From assembly GCA_036519575.1 (NCBI GenBank), contig DATDKZ010000132.1, positions 1 through 6,911 of the forward strand: a stretch of DNA of 6,911 nt, given 5' to 3'. A program made the translations under genes and the position numbers. This DNA is from AC-69 sp036519575 (GTDB taxonomy: Bacteria; Actinomycetota; UBA4738; HRBIN12). The notes under the pieces are model-generated. The model worked only from the letters and a program-made list of their open reading frames with translations, ran no database searches and was not told where the DNA came from. Positions 1 to 5,163 of the stretch are shown here, one piece after another; within the stretch, counting starts at the first letter, position 1; the number at the start of each line of letters is the position of its first letter.

Positions 1-342
1 GAAGCGGGCCCGCGAGGGCACCTGATGGACCACCTTCCACAGGTTGGTCCGCGCCAGCAGCTTCACGTTCCGCCCGGTCCACGAGCCGTATCGGACCTCG
101 CCGAGGTCGGAACGGGTCAGGACCCGGAGATCCCGGGCCGCGGCCAGCGGCGCGGCCGTCTCCCGGCACCGCTCCAGAGGGCTCGCATAGATGGAGTGGA
201 TCGTCACGCCCTCGAGCCGCGCCGCCAGGCGCTCGGCCTGCTCGCGGCCGGGGTCGGTGAGGTGAACCCCAGGGGTCCATCCGCCCAGCACGCCGCCGTC
301 GGTGGCTGCGGTGACGCCGTGGCGGATCAATACGAGGAGCAT
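1..342 (-). CDS. Histidine phosphatase family protein, MSMEG_4193-type probable phosphomutase (3' part beyond window)
   Basis: I translated the reverse strand from an ATG at 342-340; the frame stays open for 114 codons to the window edge, so the C-terminus is missing. The protein begins MLLVLIRHGVTAATDGGVLG. The RHG triad (residues 7-9) carries the catalytic, transiently phosphorylated histidine of the histidine phosphatase (phosphoglycerate mutase-like) superfamily. Further family landmarks are LTDPGREQAERLAARL (about 28-43), SPLERCRETAAPLAAARDL (about 54-72) and LGEVRYGSWTGR (about 79-90), where the glutamate is the usual second catalytic acid. The wording LGGWTPGVHL and the WTGR-KLL-LWKVV stretch resemble the actinobacterial MSMEG_4193 subgroup, whose substrate is unknown. 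The second catalytic histidine lies outside the window. A TATCCT hexamer ends 6 nt before the ATG and there is no Shine-Dalgarno sequence, which points to a leaderless mRNA. Superfamily assignment is firm; the substrate is not known. Confidence 0.88.
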   Translation of the reverse strand, partial: MLLVLIRHGVTAATDGGVLGGWTPGVHLTDPGREQAERLAARLEGVTIHSIYASPLERCRETAAPLAAARDLRVLTRSDLGEVRYGSWTGRNVKLLARTNLWKVVHQVPSRARF

Positions 343-348
343 CGGGGG

Positions 349-354
349 AGGATA
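349..354 (-). promoter_or_regulatory. Probable -10 element of a leaderless phosphomutase transcript
   Basis: Read on the minus strand, TATCCT is followed by six bases and then the ATG at 342. This places the expected +1 on the A of the start codon. It fits the TAnnnT -10 pattern of actinobacterial leaderless genes, and no ribosome binding site is present between it and the ATG. No good -35 hexamer was seen. Confidence 0.45.
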
Positions 355-410
355 GCGCCGGCCGCGTGGCCCAACCCGAGCGATCCCGACGTCCGCAAGG
401 CGCGATTACG

Positions 411-428
411 ATTCCCGGTTGGGGGAAT
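411..428. repeat. 18-bp imperfectly centred palindrome, candidate operator
   Basis: The arms ATTCCC (411-416) and GGGAAT (423-428) are perfect inverted repeats separated by GGTTGG. The site lies in the 120-bp divergent gap, ending 8 bp before the candidate -10 at 437. A regulator acting on the small plus-strand gene could bind here. Six-base arms can arise by chance, so this is suggestive only. Confidence 0.25.
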
Positions 429-433
429 GCTCG

Positions 434-442
434 TGCTAGAAC
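434..442 (+). promoter_or_regulatory. Candidate extended -10 promoter of the CxxCGCG small gene
   Basis: The sequence TGCTAGAAC matches an extended -10 (TGn followed by TAGAAC, 4 of 6 to TATAAT). It would start transcription near 449, giving a very short leader that still includes the GGAGGAGG ribosome binding site at 451-458. No convincing -35 was found. Confidence 0.3.
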
Positions 443-462
443 GACGCTTGGGAGGAGGTCCC

Positions 463-621
463 ATGTGCCTGACATGCGGTTGCGGTGAGCCGAACGCCGA
501 CCACGGCGATCCCCGGCACATCACCATGGAGGTCCTGCAGAACGCCGCCGAGGCGGCCGAGATCACCCCGCAGGAGGCCGCGGAGAACATCACGGCCACC
601 ATGGCCAAGGCCGGCGCCTAG
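463..621 (+). CDS. 52-residue Cys-rich small protein with N-terminal CxxCGCG motif
   Basis: The chosen ATG at 463 follows a near-perfect Shine-Dalgarno (GGAGGAGG at 451-458, 4-nt gap). The same frame is open further upstream, but that part lies over the divergent promoter and antisense to the phosphomutase gene, and looks like non-coding translation. The 52-residue product starts MCLTCGCGEPNADHGD. It has three cysteines (2, 5, 7) and His14 close together, a plausible metal or redox site. The rest (about residues 20-49) looks like a small helical segment, with EITPQEAAENI suggesting a helix start. There is no signal peptide or membrane segment, so it is probably cytoplasmic. The CxxCGCG start is also seen at the N-terminus of the hydrogenase nickel chaperone HypB, but no GTPase domain follows. 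Similar short proteins occur, as I recall, in other Actinomycetota; none has a function known to me. The gene ends at a CTAG shared with the convergent kinase gene. Confidence 0.75.
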   Translation: MCLTCGCGEPNADHGDPRHITMEVLQNAAEAAEITPQEAAENITATMAKAGA

Positions 622-1769
622 GTCACCGCGGCGGGCAGGCGGACCTCGAAGCGGGTGCCGTGGCCCAGCTCGCTCGTGACGTTCACCGTCCCGCGGTGGT
701 TCTCGATCACGTGCTTGACGATTGACAGGCCGAGCCCCGTCCCCCCGGTCTCCCGGGACCGAGCCCGGTCGACGCGGTAGAACCGCTCGAAGATCCGAGG
801 TAGCTCCCTCGTGGGGATGCCCACGCCGGTATCGGCCACCGAGAGTACGACCTCCTCGCCCTCGCCGGACAGGGTGACGTCGACTCGTCCGCCCGACCTC
901 GTGTAGCGGATGGCGTTGTCCACGAGGTTTCGAACCAGGAGCGAGAGGTCCCGGGCCGATCCGAGGACCGGCGGTACGGGCCCGAGGGCGATCGACAATG
1001 TGAGCTCGCCCTCTCGGGCCGCCTCCTCGAACCGGTCCCGCTCCTCCTTCACCACCTGGTCCAGACGGACCTCCTCATCGAGCTCGTCGCCCGTCTCCAG
1101 GCGCGAGAGGTCGAGCAGATCCGACACGATGCGCGACAGGCGGAACGCCTCCCGCTCCAATTGTTCGGCGAATCGGGGGATGACCGAGGGATCGTCGCGA
1201 GCGGCCGACCGGATCGTCTCCCCTGCGGCCTGGATCGCGGCGGCGGGAGTCTTGAGCTCATGCGAAGCATTGGCCACGAAGTCACGGCGCACTGCCTCGA
1301 GGCGCTTGGCCTCGGTCACGTCGCGCATCACGAGTAGAACGGAGCCGTCGTCGCCGACCGGGATTGCGGTGGCCCGAGCCCATCGGCTCGGGGAACCGGT
1401 TTCGACCTCCACGCCGAACGCCGTTCCGCCCGCGGCCGCCTTTCGTGCGGCTTCCTGGAATGCCATCGGCAGCTGCCCAGACACGGTGAGGGGCCTCGTC
1501 CCCAGGAGGCGTTCCGCGGCTGCGTTCGATAACCCTACGCGGCTGGTAGGGGCCACCAACACCACCCCTTCCTCCATGGACGACAGCACGTTCCCCATGG
1601 TGGACCGGTCCTCGTCCAGGGACCGCACGTGCTCCCGCAGACCCTCGGCGGACCGTCTGAGCAGCTCGACAGCGTGCTGGGACCGATCCGCCGAGCGCCG
1701 CTCGCGAACGGCAATGGCGATGGCCGCCGCGACGGCCAGGACCAGGGACACGACGACGACCGGCTCCAT
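618..1769 (-). CDS. phoR: PhoR/SenX3-like sensor histidine kinase
   Basis: This 383-residue membrane-anchored kinase probably senses phosphate-transporter status and phosphorylates a PhoP/PhoB-type regulator. Residues 3-21 form a single hydrophobic anchor. A charged linker with coiled-coil character (about 22-55) leads into a PAS-like domain (about 56-155, ending VLLVMRDVTEAKRLE). The HisKA domain has NASHELKTP with the phospho-accepting His170. The ATPase domain shows the N box (NLVDNAIRYT, Asn281/Asn285), G1 (DTGVGIP, 313-319), F box (FERFYRVD) and G2 (GTGLGLS, 343-349). No extracytoplasmic sensor domain is visible, as in the PhoR/SenX3 group thought to be controlled through PhoU and the Pst complex. 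The frame is open upstream to 1991, but the extra 74 residues are Arg/Pro/Gly-rich and cover promoter motifs. ATG 1769 directly precedes the membrane anchor and lies just after a good -10. Kinase identity is certain; the phosphate role is inferred from the divergent pst operon. Confidence 0.9.
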   Translation of the reverse strand: MEPVVVVSLVLAVAAAIAIAVRERRSADRSQHAVELLRRSAEGLREHVRSLDEDRSTMGNVLSSMEEGVVLVAPTSRVGLSNAAAERLLGTRPLTVSGQLPMAFQEAARKAAAGGTAFGVEVETGSPSRWARATAIPVGDDGSVLLVMRDVTEAKRLEAVRRDFVANASHELKTPAAAIQAAGETIRSAARDDPSVIPRFAEQLEREAFRLSRIVSDLLDLSRLETGDELDEEVRLDQVVKEERDRFEEAAREGELTLSIALGPVPPVLGSARDLSLLVRNLVDNAIRYTRSGGRVDVTLSGEGEEVVLSVADTGVGIPTRELPRIFERFYRVDRARSRETGGTGLGLSIVKHVIENHRGTVNVTSELGHGTRFEVRLPAAVT

Positions 1770-1777
1770 CCCGGGCA

Positions 1778-1783
1778 AGTGTA
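1778..1783 (-). promoter_or_regulatory. Probable -10 element of a leaderless kinase transcript
   Basis: On the minus strand TACACT is followed by eight bases (TGCCCGGG) and the ATG at 1769. The expected +1 falls at 1771-1769. No Shine-Dalgarno sequence separates it from the ATG. This supports both leaderless transcription and the choice of the short start codon. A clear -35 is absent, as would be expected for an activator-dependent promoter. Confidence 0.5.
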
Positions 1784-1795
1784 GAAGCGCACGTC

Positions 1796-1828
1796 TTTCA
1801 CCAGCGGTTCGTTTGCCGTTCCCCGGTC
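1796..1828 (+). promoter_or_regulatory. PHO-box-like set of three 11-nt repeats near the kinase promoter
   Basis: Three consecutive 11-mers start at 1796, 1807 and 1818: TTTCACCAGCG, GTTCGTTTGCC and GTTCCCCGGTC. By my count they match 9, 9 and 7 of 11 positions of the Streptomyces PhoP direct-repeat consensus G(G/T)TCAYYYR(G/C)G as I know it. Their TTC cores are exactly 11 nt apart. They occupy about -27 to -59 relative to the presumed kinase start, where a PhoP-type activator would replace -35 contacts. They suggest that the kinase gene is itself phosphate-regulated. Confidence 0.5.
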
Positions 1829-1880
1829 CTCCATCCACGGGGCCTACCGTCACTGGCCGTGGGTGGCCGAGCGGGCGGAT

Positions 1881-1905
1881 GGCCGCCGCCCTTTCCCCGG
1901 CGGCC
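1881..1905. repeat. 8-bp perfect inverted repeat
   Basis: GGCCGCCG (1881-1888) pairs with CGGCGGCC (1898-1905) across a 9-nt pyrimidine loop. It lies between the two promoter regions and upstream of the candidate pstS start, so it is unlikely to be a pstS leader element. No U-run follows. It may be an insulator-like terminator or simply a GC-rich coincidence. Confidence 0.3.
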
Positions 1906-1978
1906 GCCGGGTCCCCACGTCGATTCCGAGACGCCCTGGCCGAGCTGGAGTACGTGGTCGATCTGGCCTCCGGCCGTC

Positions 1979-2022
1979 GTTCACCGAGCATTCACCTTTG
2001 GGCCAGAAGGCCGCCACCCGGC
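1979..2022 (+). promoter_or_regulatory. PHO box upstream of pstS (11-nt direct repeats)
   Basis: GTTCACCGAGC (1979-1989) and ATTCACCTTTG (1990-2000) are adjacent 11-mers that each contain an exact TTCACC, with the hexamers 11 nt apart. This is the hallmark of Streptomyces-type PhoP direct-repeat units. In the same 11-nt phase, 2001-2011 is degenerate and 2012-2022 (CGCCACCCGGC) matches 8 of 11 consensus positions by my count. The set ends 5 bp before a candidate -10 at 2028, the geometry expected when the phosphorylated regulator recruits RNA polymerase to pstS. It is the stronger of the two sets in this region. Confidence 0.65.
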
Positions 2023-2027
2023 ATGCC

Positions 2028-2033
2028 TACGCT
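2028..2033 (+). promoter_or_regulatory. Candidate -10 of the pstS promoter
   Basis: TACGCT fits the TAnnnT actinobacterial -10 pattern and lies just after the last in-phase PHO-box repeat. Transcription would start near 2040 and give a leader of about 116 nt. No consensus -35 is present, which fits an activator-dependent promoter. Confidence 0.4.
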
Positions 2034-2070
2034 CGCGGCGGATGAAGGGCAGTCGAGGCCACCGACTGTG

Positions 2071-2122
2071 GTCGAGAGGAGGGCGGCCCGGCACCCCTTC
2101 TTCGGGTCGACCTCCCCTCGAT
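2071..2122 (+). promoter_or_regulatory. Long hairpin in the pstS 5' leader
   Basis: The arms 2071-2082 and 2111-2122 pair with one A/C mismatch. After a G/A mismatch (2083/2110), an inner 7-bp stem (2084-2090 with 2103-2109) continues the helix to a 12-nt loop (2091-2102). About 18 of 20 stacked positions pair, counting two G-U pairs. The hairpin ends 19 nt before the ribosome binding site. Loop bases CCTTCTT (2096-2102) can pair with GAGAAGG (2139-2145), which overlaps that site, so a translation-controlling pseudoknot is conceivable. It matches no riboswitch class known to me. Confidence 0.4.
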
Positions 2123-2155
2123 CTCCAAGGACCGAAACGAGAAGGAGGAAGAGGA

Positions 2156-3187
2156 ATGGGCAACAGACGGATCAAGCTCATTGCCGTGGCAGCGTTCTCA
2201 GCACTGGCCGTGCTGGGCGCTGCGTGCGGGAGTGACGGAGGAACGGGCGATGGTGGCAATGCCCAGGCGGGGATGTCGGGCACGGTGACGATATCGGGCT
2301 CGTCCACGGTCCAGCCGATCTCTTCGCTCGTCGCCGAGGACTTTTCCTCCGCGAACCCCGACGTCCAGATCAGCGTGGACGGGCCGGGGACGAGCGATGG
2401 GTTCGTCCTGTTCTGCAAGGGCGAGACCGACATCAACGACGCGTCACGGGCCATCGAGCCCGAGGAGAAGCAAGCGTGCAAGCAGAACGGCGTCAGCTGG
2501 GTGGAGCTCCCCATCGCCTATGACGGGATCACCGTCATGACGAACCCGGACAACTCGGCGGTGACCTGCCTGAACACCGGTGACCTCTACGCGCTGTTCG
2601 GCCCGGAGTCTCAGGGATTCAAAACCTGGTCGGACGCGGACACCTTGGACAAGGAGGTCGACGGTACCGGGAACCTCCCGAACCTGCCGTTGCAGATCAC
2701 TGCCCCGGGCCAGGAGTCGGGGACCTATGACGCGTTCATCACCTTGGCCGGCATCGAAGACACAGCTCTGTCCCGCGGTGTCGCCGAGGACAAGGCGGCG
2801 GCCCTGCGACCCGACTACCAGGCGTCGGCCAACGACAACGTGATCATCCAGGCCATGGAGGGCGACCCCGGGGCGCTGGGCTTCGTCGGCTTCGCCTACG
2901 CGGAGCAGGCCGGCAGCCAGATCGACATCGTTCAGGTCGACGGTGGGAGCGGCTGCGTGGCTCCCAGCCGCGACGCCATCGCCGATCACAGCTATCCGCT
3001 CTCGCGGACCCTGTACATCTACGTCAACAAGGCACGGATCGCCGAGAACGCCGCCCTGAAGGCGTACGTGGACTCCTACATGACCGACCAGGGGATCGTG
3101 AGCGATGTGGAGCAGGTCGGATACGTTGACCTGCCTGCCGACCAGATCGACGCGTCACGGGCCACGTGGTCTCAGGCATCGGGCTAG
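2156..3187 (+). CDS. pstS: PstS, phosphate-binding lipoprotein of the Pst ABC transporter
   Basis: This 343-residue lipoprotein captures phosphate outside the membrane and delivers it to PstC/PstA. The chosen ATG has a strong ribosome binding site (AAGGAGGA, 2142-2149, 6-nt gap). The frame is open upstream to 1859, but that stretch is regulatory DNA. A basic N-terminus (RRIK), a hydrophobic core (residues 8-20) and the lipobox-like LGAAC, with Cys24 as the lipid anchor, form a lipoprotein signal. A short Gly-rich tether (25-40) follows. Phosphate-contact motifs are TISGSST (45-51), GPGTSDGF (76-83), DINDASRAI (92-100) and PGQESGTYD (184-192). Four further cysteines (87, 108, 138, 267) could form disulfides in the exported domain. 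Length fits the family. It is the first and presumably most highly expressed gene of the operon, preceded by a PHO box and followed by a stable hairpin. Confidence 0.95.
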   Translation: MGNRRIKLIAVAAFSALAVLGAACGSDGGTGDGGNAQAGMSGTVTISGSSTVQPISSLVAEDFSSANPDVQISVDGPGTSDGFVLFCKGETDINDASRAIEPEEKQACKQNGVSWVELPIAYDGITVMTNPDNSAVTCLNTGDLYALFGPESQGFKTWSDADTLDKEVDGTGNLPNLPLQITAPGQESGTYDAFITLAGIEDTALSRGVAEDKAAALRPDYQASANDNVIIQAMEGDPGALGFVGFAYAEQAGSQIDIVQVDGGSGCVAPSRDAIADHSYPLSRTLYIYVNKARIAENAALKAYVDSYMTDQGIVSDVEQVGYVDLPADQIDASRATWSQASG

Positions 3188-3204
3188 CGCAACCGGAACC
3201 CGAC

Positions 3205-3237
3205 GAGGGCCGGGCGGTCGCAGACAGCCCGGCCCTC
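3205..3237 (+). terminator. Stem-loop between pstS and pstC: possible partial terminator or mRNA stabiliser
   Basis: A perfect 11-bp, GC-rich stem (3205-3215 with 3227-3237, including AGGGCCGGGC and GCCCGGCCCT) encloses an 11-nt loop and starts 18 nt after the pstS stop. No U-tract follows, so it is not a canonical intrinsic terminator. In its place within the pst operon it would fit attenuated read-through, or protection of the pstS message 3' end, either of which would give more PstS than membrane subunits. Confidence 0.5.
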
Positions 3238-3258
3238 CTGGGCTTGAGGGCGACGGGG

Positions 3259-3264
3259 TAAGGT
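3259..3264 (+). promoter_or_regulatory. Weak candidate internal -10 before pstC
   Basis: TAAGGT fits TAnnnT and ends 10 nt before the pstC ATG, which lacks a well-placed Shine-Dalgarno (a GGGGTAAGG stretch lies too far upstream). A near-leaderless internal transcript is possible, but the spacing is a little long and no -35 is seen. Confidence 0.2.
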
Positions 3265-3274
3265 ACCCACTGGG

Positions 3275-4222
3275 ATGAACACGACCTTCGGAGCACCCAT
3301 CCGGGGAGAGCTCACCCCGGAGAGCCTGCGCGGCAGCGCTCGCCGGCGGCGGAGGGAGCTGATCATCCATCGGCTGTTCTTCGCTGCAGCGTTCGTGTCG
3401 ATGATCGTGAGCGCGCTGATCCTTCTTTCCCTCCTGGGGAAGGCGGTCGCCTTCCTGGCCAACATCGACCTGACCAGCCTGCTCGCTCCTGGTTGGTTTC
3501 CCCGCCAGGGGATGTACGACCTGCGGACGATCTTCGTCGGGACGCTGCTCGTCACCGGGGTGGGCATGCTGGTGGCAACGCCGCTCGGCCTTGGGGCCGC
3601 CATCTACCTCTCCGAGTATGCGCAGCCACGCCTGCGGCGGACCCTGAAACCGATCCTCGAGACGCTGGCCAGCATCCCGAGCGTCGTCATCGGGTTCTTC
3701 GCCCTCACGGTCATCAGCCCAGAGATCGTTCGCCGCCTCGACAGGCAGGCGGGGATCTTCAGCCTCGCCGCCGCCGGTATCGGGGTCGGGATCCTGGTCA
3801 TCCCGCTGGTCGCCTCGGTGGCCGAGGACGCGATGCATGCGGTACCCGCCGCGCTCCGGGAGGCCGCCTACGGCCTCGGTGCGAAGCGGATGTCGGTCAG
3901 CCTGCGGGTCGTCGTGCCGGCCGCGGTGTCCGGCATCGTGGCAGCGCTCATCCTCGGCGTCTCCCGGGCGATCGGGGAGACGATGGTGGTGGCCATCGCG
4001 GCGGGCGGCACGGGGGGTTCCCTGTTCACCTGGAACGTCTTTCGCCCGGGTCAGACGATGACCGCCGCGATGACGTCACTGGCCATCGGCTCGGACCAGG
4101 TTCGCGGTGCCGGCCAGGCATTCAACAGCCTGTTCTTCGTGGGGCTGATCCTGTTCGTCCTGACGTTCGGGCTCAACGTGATCAGCGAGCGATTCGTCCG
4201 GCGAGTGAGGCAGCGGTACTGA
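3275..4222 (+). CDS. pstC: PstC, phosphate ABC transporter permease
   Basis: This 315-residue integral membrane protein forms the phosphate channel together with PstA. After a cytoplasmic, Arg-rich N-terminus (residues 23-27 RRRRR) there are about six hydrophobic segments, near 33-57, 85-112, 128-148, 162-182, 214-242 and 284-305. The loop REAAYGLGAKRMSV (195-208) is the EAA motif that docks onto the ATPase PstB. SIPSVVIGFFAL and SRAIGETMVVAIAAGG are typical PstC stretches. The ATG at 3275 agrees with the usual start; no good ribosome binding site precedes it, so translation may depend on the upstream transcript or be near-leaderless. Its TGA shares its last base with the pstA ATG, which implies coupled translation. 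Length and motif order are normal. Confidence 0.95.
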   Translation: MNTTFGAPIRGELTPESLRGSARRRRRELIIHRLFFAAAFVSMIVSALILLSLLGKAVAFLANIDLTSLLAPGWFPRQGMYDLRTIFVGTLLVTGVGMLVATPLGLGAAIYLSEYAQPRLRRTLKPILETLASIPSVVIGFFALTVISPEIVRRLDRQAGIFSLAAAGIGVGILVIPLVASVAEDAMHAVPAALREAAYGLGAKRMSVSLRVVVPAAVSGIVAALILGVSRAIGETMVVAIAAGGTGGSLFTWNVFRPGQTMTAAMTSLAIGSDQVRGAGQAFNSLFFVGLILFVLTFGLNVISERFVRRVRQRY

Positions 4223-5163
4223 TGGTGGCCTCGACCAGCGCCACGGTCGGCTCGGTCGACCTCCTGCTCCGAGGACGACGGCGAGAGCTCCGCGGTCGGC
4301 TGTTCGAAGGGTTGCTGCTCCTCACCCTGCTCGTGGCGCTGCTGATCCTCGCGACCCTGCTCTTCTCGATCGTTCGGCAAGGCTGGCCCGTGTTCGCCGA
4401 GCGGGGGATCGACTTCCTGACCTCGCCCAAGTCGACCCTGCCCCAGCGCGCCGGGGTGGTCCAGGGCCTGCTCGGCTCGCTGATCCTCATGGGATTCGTG
4501 GCGGTCCTGGCCTTCCCCCTGGGGATCGCGGCGGCCGTCTACCTCGAGGAGTATGCCCGCGACACCAGGCTCAACCGGCTCATCGTTACCAACATCCGGA
4601 ACCTCGCCGGGGTTCCGGCCATCGTGTTCGGGATCCTTGGGCTGGTCATCTTCGTCGACTTCCTCCGAGGCTTCACGGGCCCCGGCGGAGGAAGTCGAGG
4701 CGTGAGCTACATCTCAGGAGGGCTGACCCTCGCGGTGCTGGTGATGCCCATCGTCATCATCACCACCATGGAAGCGCTCCGGGCCGTCCCCCAGAGCATC
4801 CGCGAGGCGGCGTACGGCGTCGGAGCTACCCGGTGGGAGGTCGTTCGGAGCCACGTCCTTCCCTACGCGGCCCCCGGCGTGCTCACCGGCACGATCCTGT
4901 CCCTGGCCAGGGCCTTCGGAGAGACCGCACCGCTCCTGCTCGTTGGGGCGGTCACCGGGTTCCTGGCCACGGGGAGCGGAAGCCTCCTGCACACCCTCCG
5001 CGGTCCCTACACGACGCTTCCCACCATCGTGTTCGATTGGTCACGGTCCTTCCAGCAGTTCCAGCAGCTCACGGCCGCCGCCATCATGGTCCTGCTCGGT
5101 ACCATCTTGGTGGTGAACTCCGTGGCCATCGTGTTGAGGAACAGATATGAGCGAAAGTGGTGA
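4222..5163 (+). CDS. pstA: PstA, phosphate ABC transporter permease
   Basis: This 313-residue membrane protein is the second half of the phosphate channel. The start ATG overlaps the pstC stop (TGATG), and the same frame is open far upstream only as a GC-rich shadow of pstC. Hydrophobic segments lie near 28-50, 80-107, 128-148, 163-186, 214-244 and 283-304. The EAA loop REAAYGVGATRWEV (194-207) is the PstB docking site. NLAGVPAIVFGILGL and ARAFGETAPLLLVGAV are PstA-type signatures, and the FQQFQQLTAAAIMVLL region near the end is typical of the subunit. The C-terminus is short and basic (RNRYERKW). The 3' end overlaps pstB by 17 bp, and the pstB ribosome binding site lies inside this gene. Confidence 0.95.
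   Translation: MVASTSATVGSVDLLLRGRRRELRGRLFEGLLLLTLLVALLILATLLFSIVRQGWPVFAERGIDFLTSPKSTLPQRAGVVQGLLGSLILMGFVAVLAFPLGIAAAVYLEEYARDTRLNRLIVTNIRNLAGVPAIVFGILGLVIFVDFLRGFTGPGGGSRGVSYISGGLTLAVLVMPIVIITTMEALRAVPQSIREAAYGVGATRWEVVRSHVLPYAAPGVLTGTILSLARAFGETAPLLLVGAVTGFLATGSGSLLHTLRGPYTTLPTIVFDWSRSFQQFQQLTAAAIMVLLGTILVVNSVAIVLRNRYERKW

Larger units (their letters stand above)
1770..2155. other. 386-bp divergent regulatory region between kinase gene and pstS
   Basis: No gene is supported here. The frames that run through it give Arg/Pro/Gly-rich translations without family features. What it does hold, from left to right, is: a leaderless kinase promoter, a first PHO-box-like repeat set, an 8-bp stem, a second PHO-box-like set next to a candidate pstS -10, and a long hairpin in the pstS leader just before the ribosome binding site. 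Confidence 0.7.

Noticed and set aside
327..608. Minus-strand frame of 93 residues opposite the small Cys-rich gene
   Set aside because: It crosses the divergent promoter region and the phosphomutase start, has low-complexity composition, and is the antisense image of a better-supported gene.
1881..1905. Intrinsic terminator between the divergent promoters
   Set aside because: The 8-bp stem has no U-tract on either strand and no gene ends nearby. It was kept only as an inverted repeat.
1770..1991. 74-residue N-terminal extension of the kinase open frame
   Set aside because: It is Arg/Pro/Gly-rich with no domain or signal features, it would place the membrane anchor internally, and it covers a -10 element and PHO-box repeats. 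The ATG at 1769 is better.
1859..2155. 99-residue upstream extension of the pstS open frame
   Set aside because: The ATG at 2156 has a strong ribosome site and begins a proper lipoprotein signal. The extension would bury that signal and overlaps promoter sequence.
3155..3838. Long minus-strand frames opposite pstC
   Set aside because: Charged, repetitive translations (Asp/Arg/Glu/Pro-rich) typical of antisense GC-rich codons. pstC on the plus strand explains the region fully.
3493..4221. Upstream open frame in phase with pstA
   Set aside because: It is the out-of-frame translation of pstC. Family resemblance to PstA starts only at the ATG at 4222.
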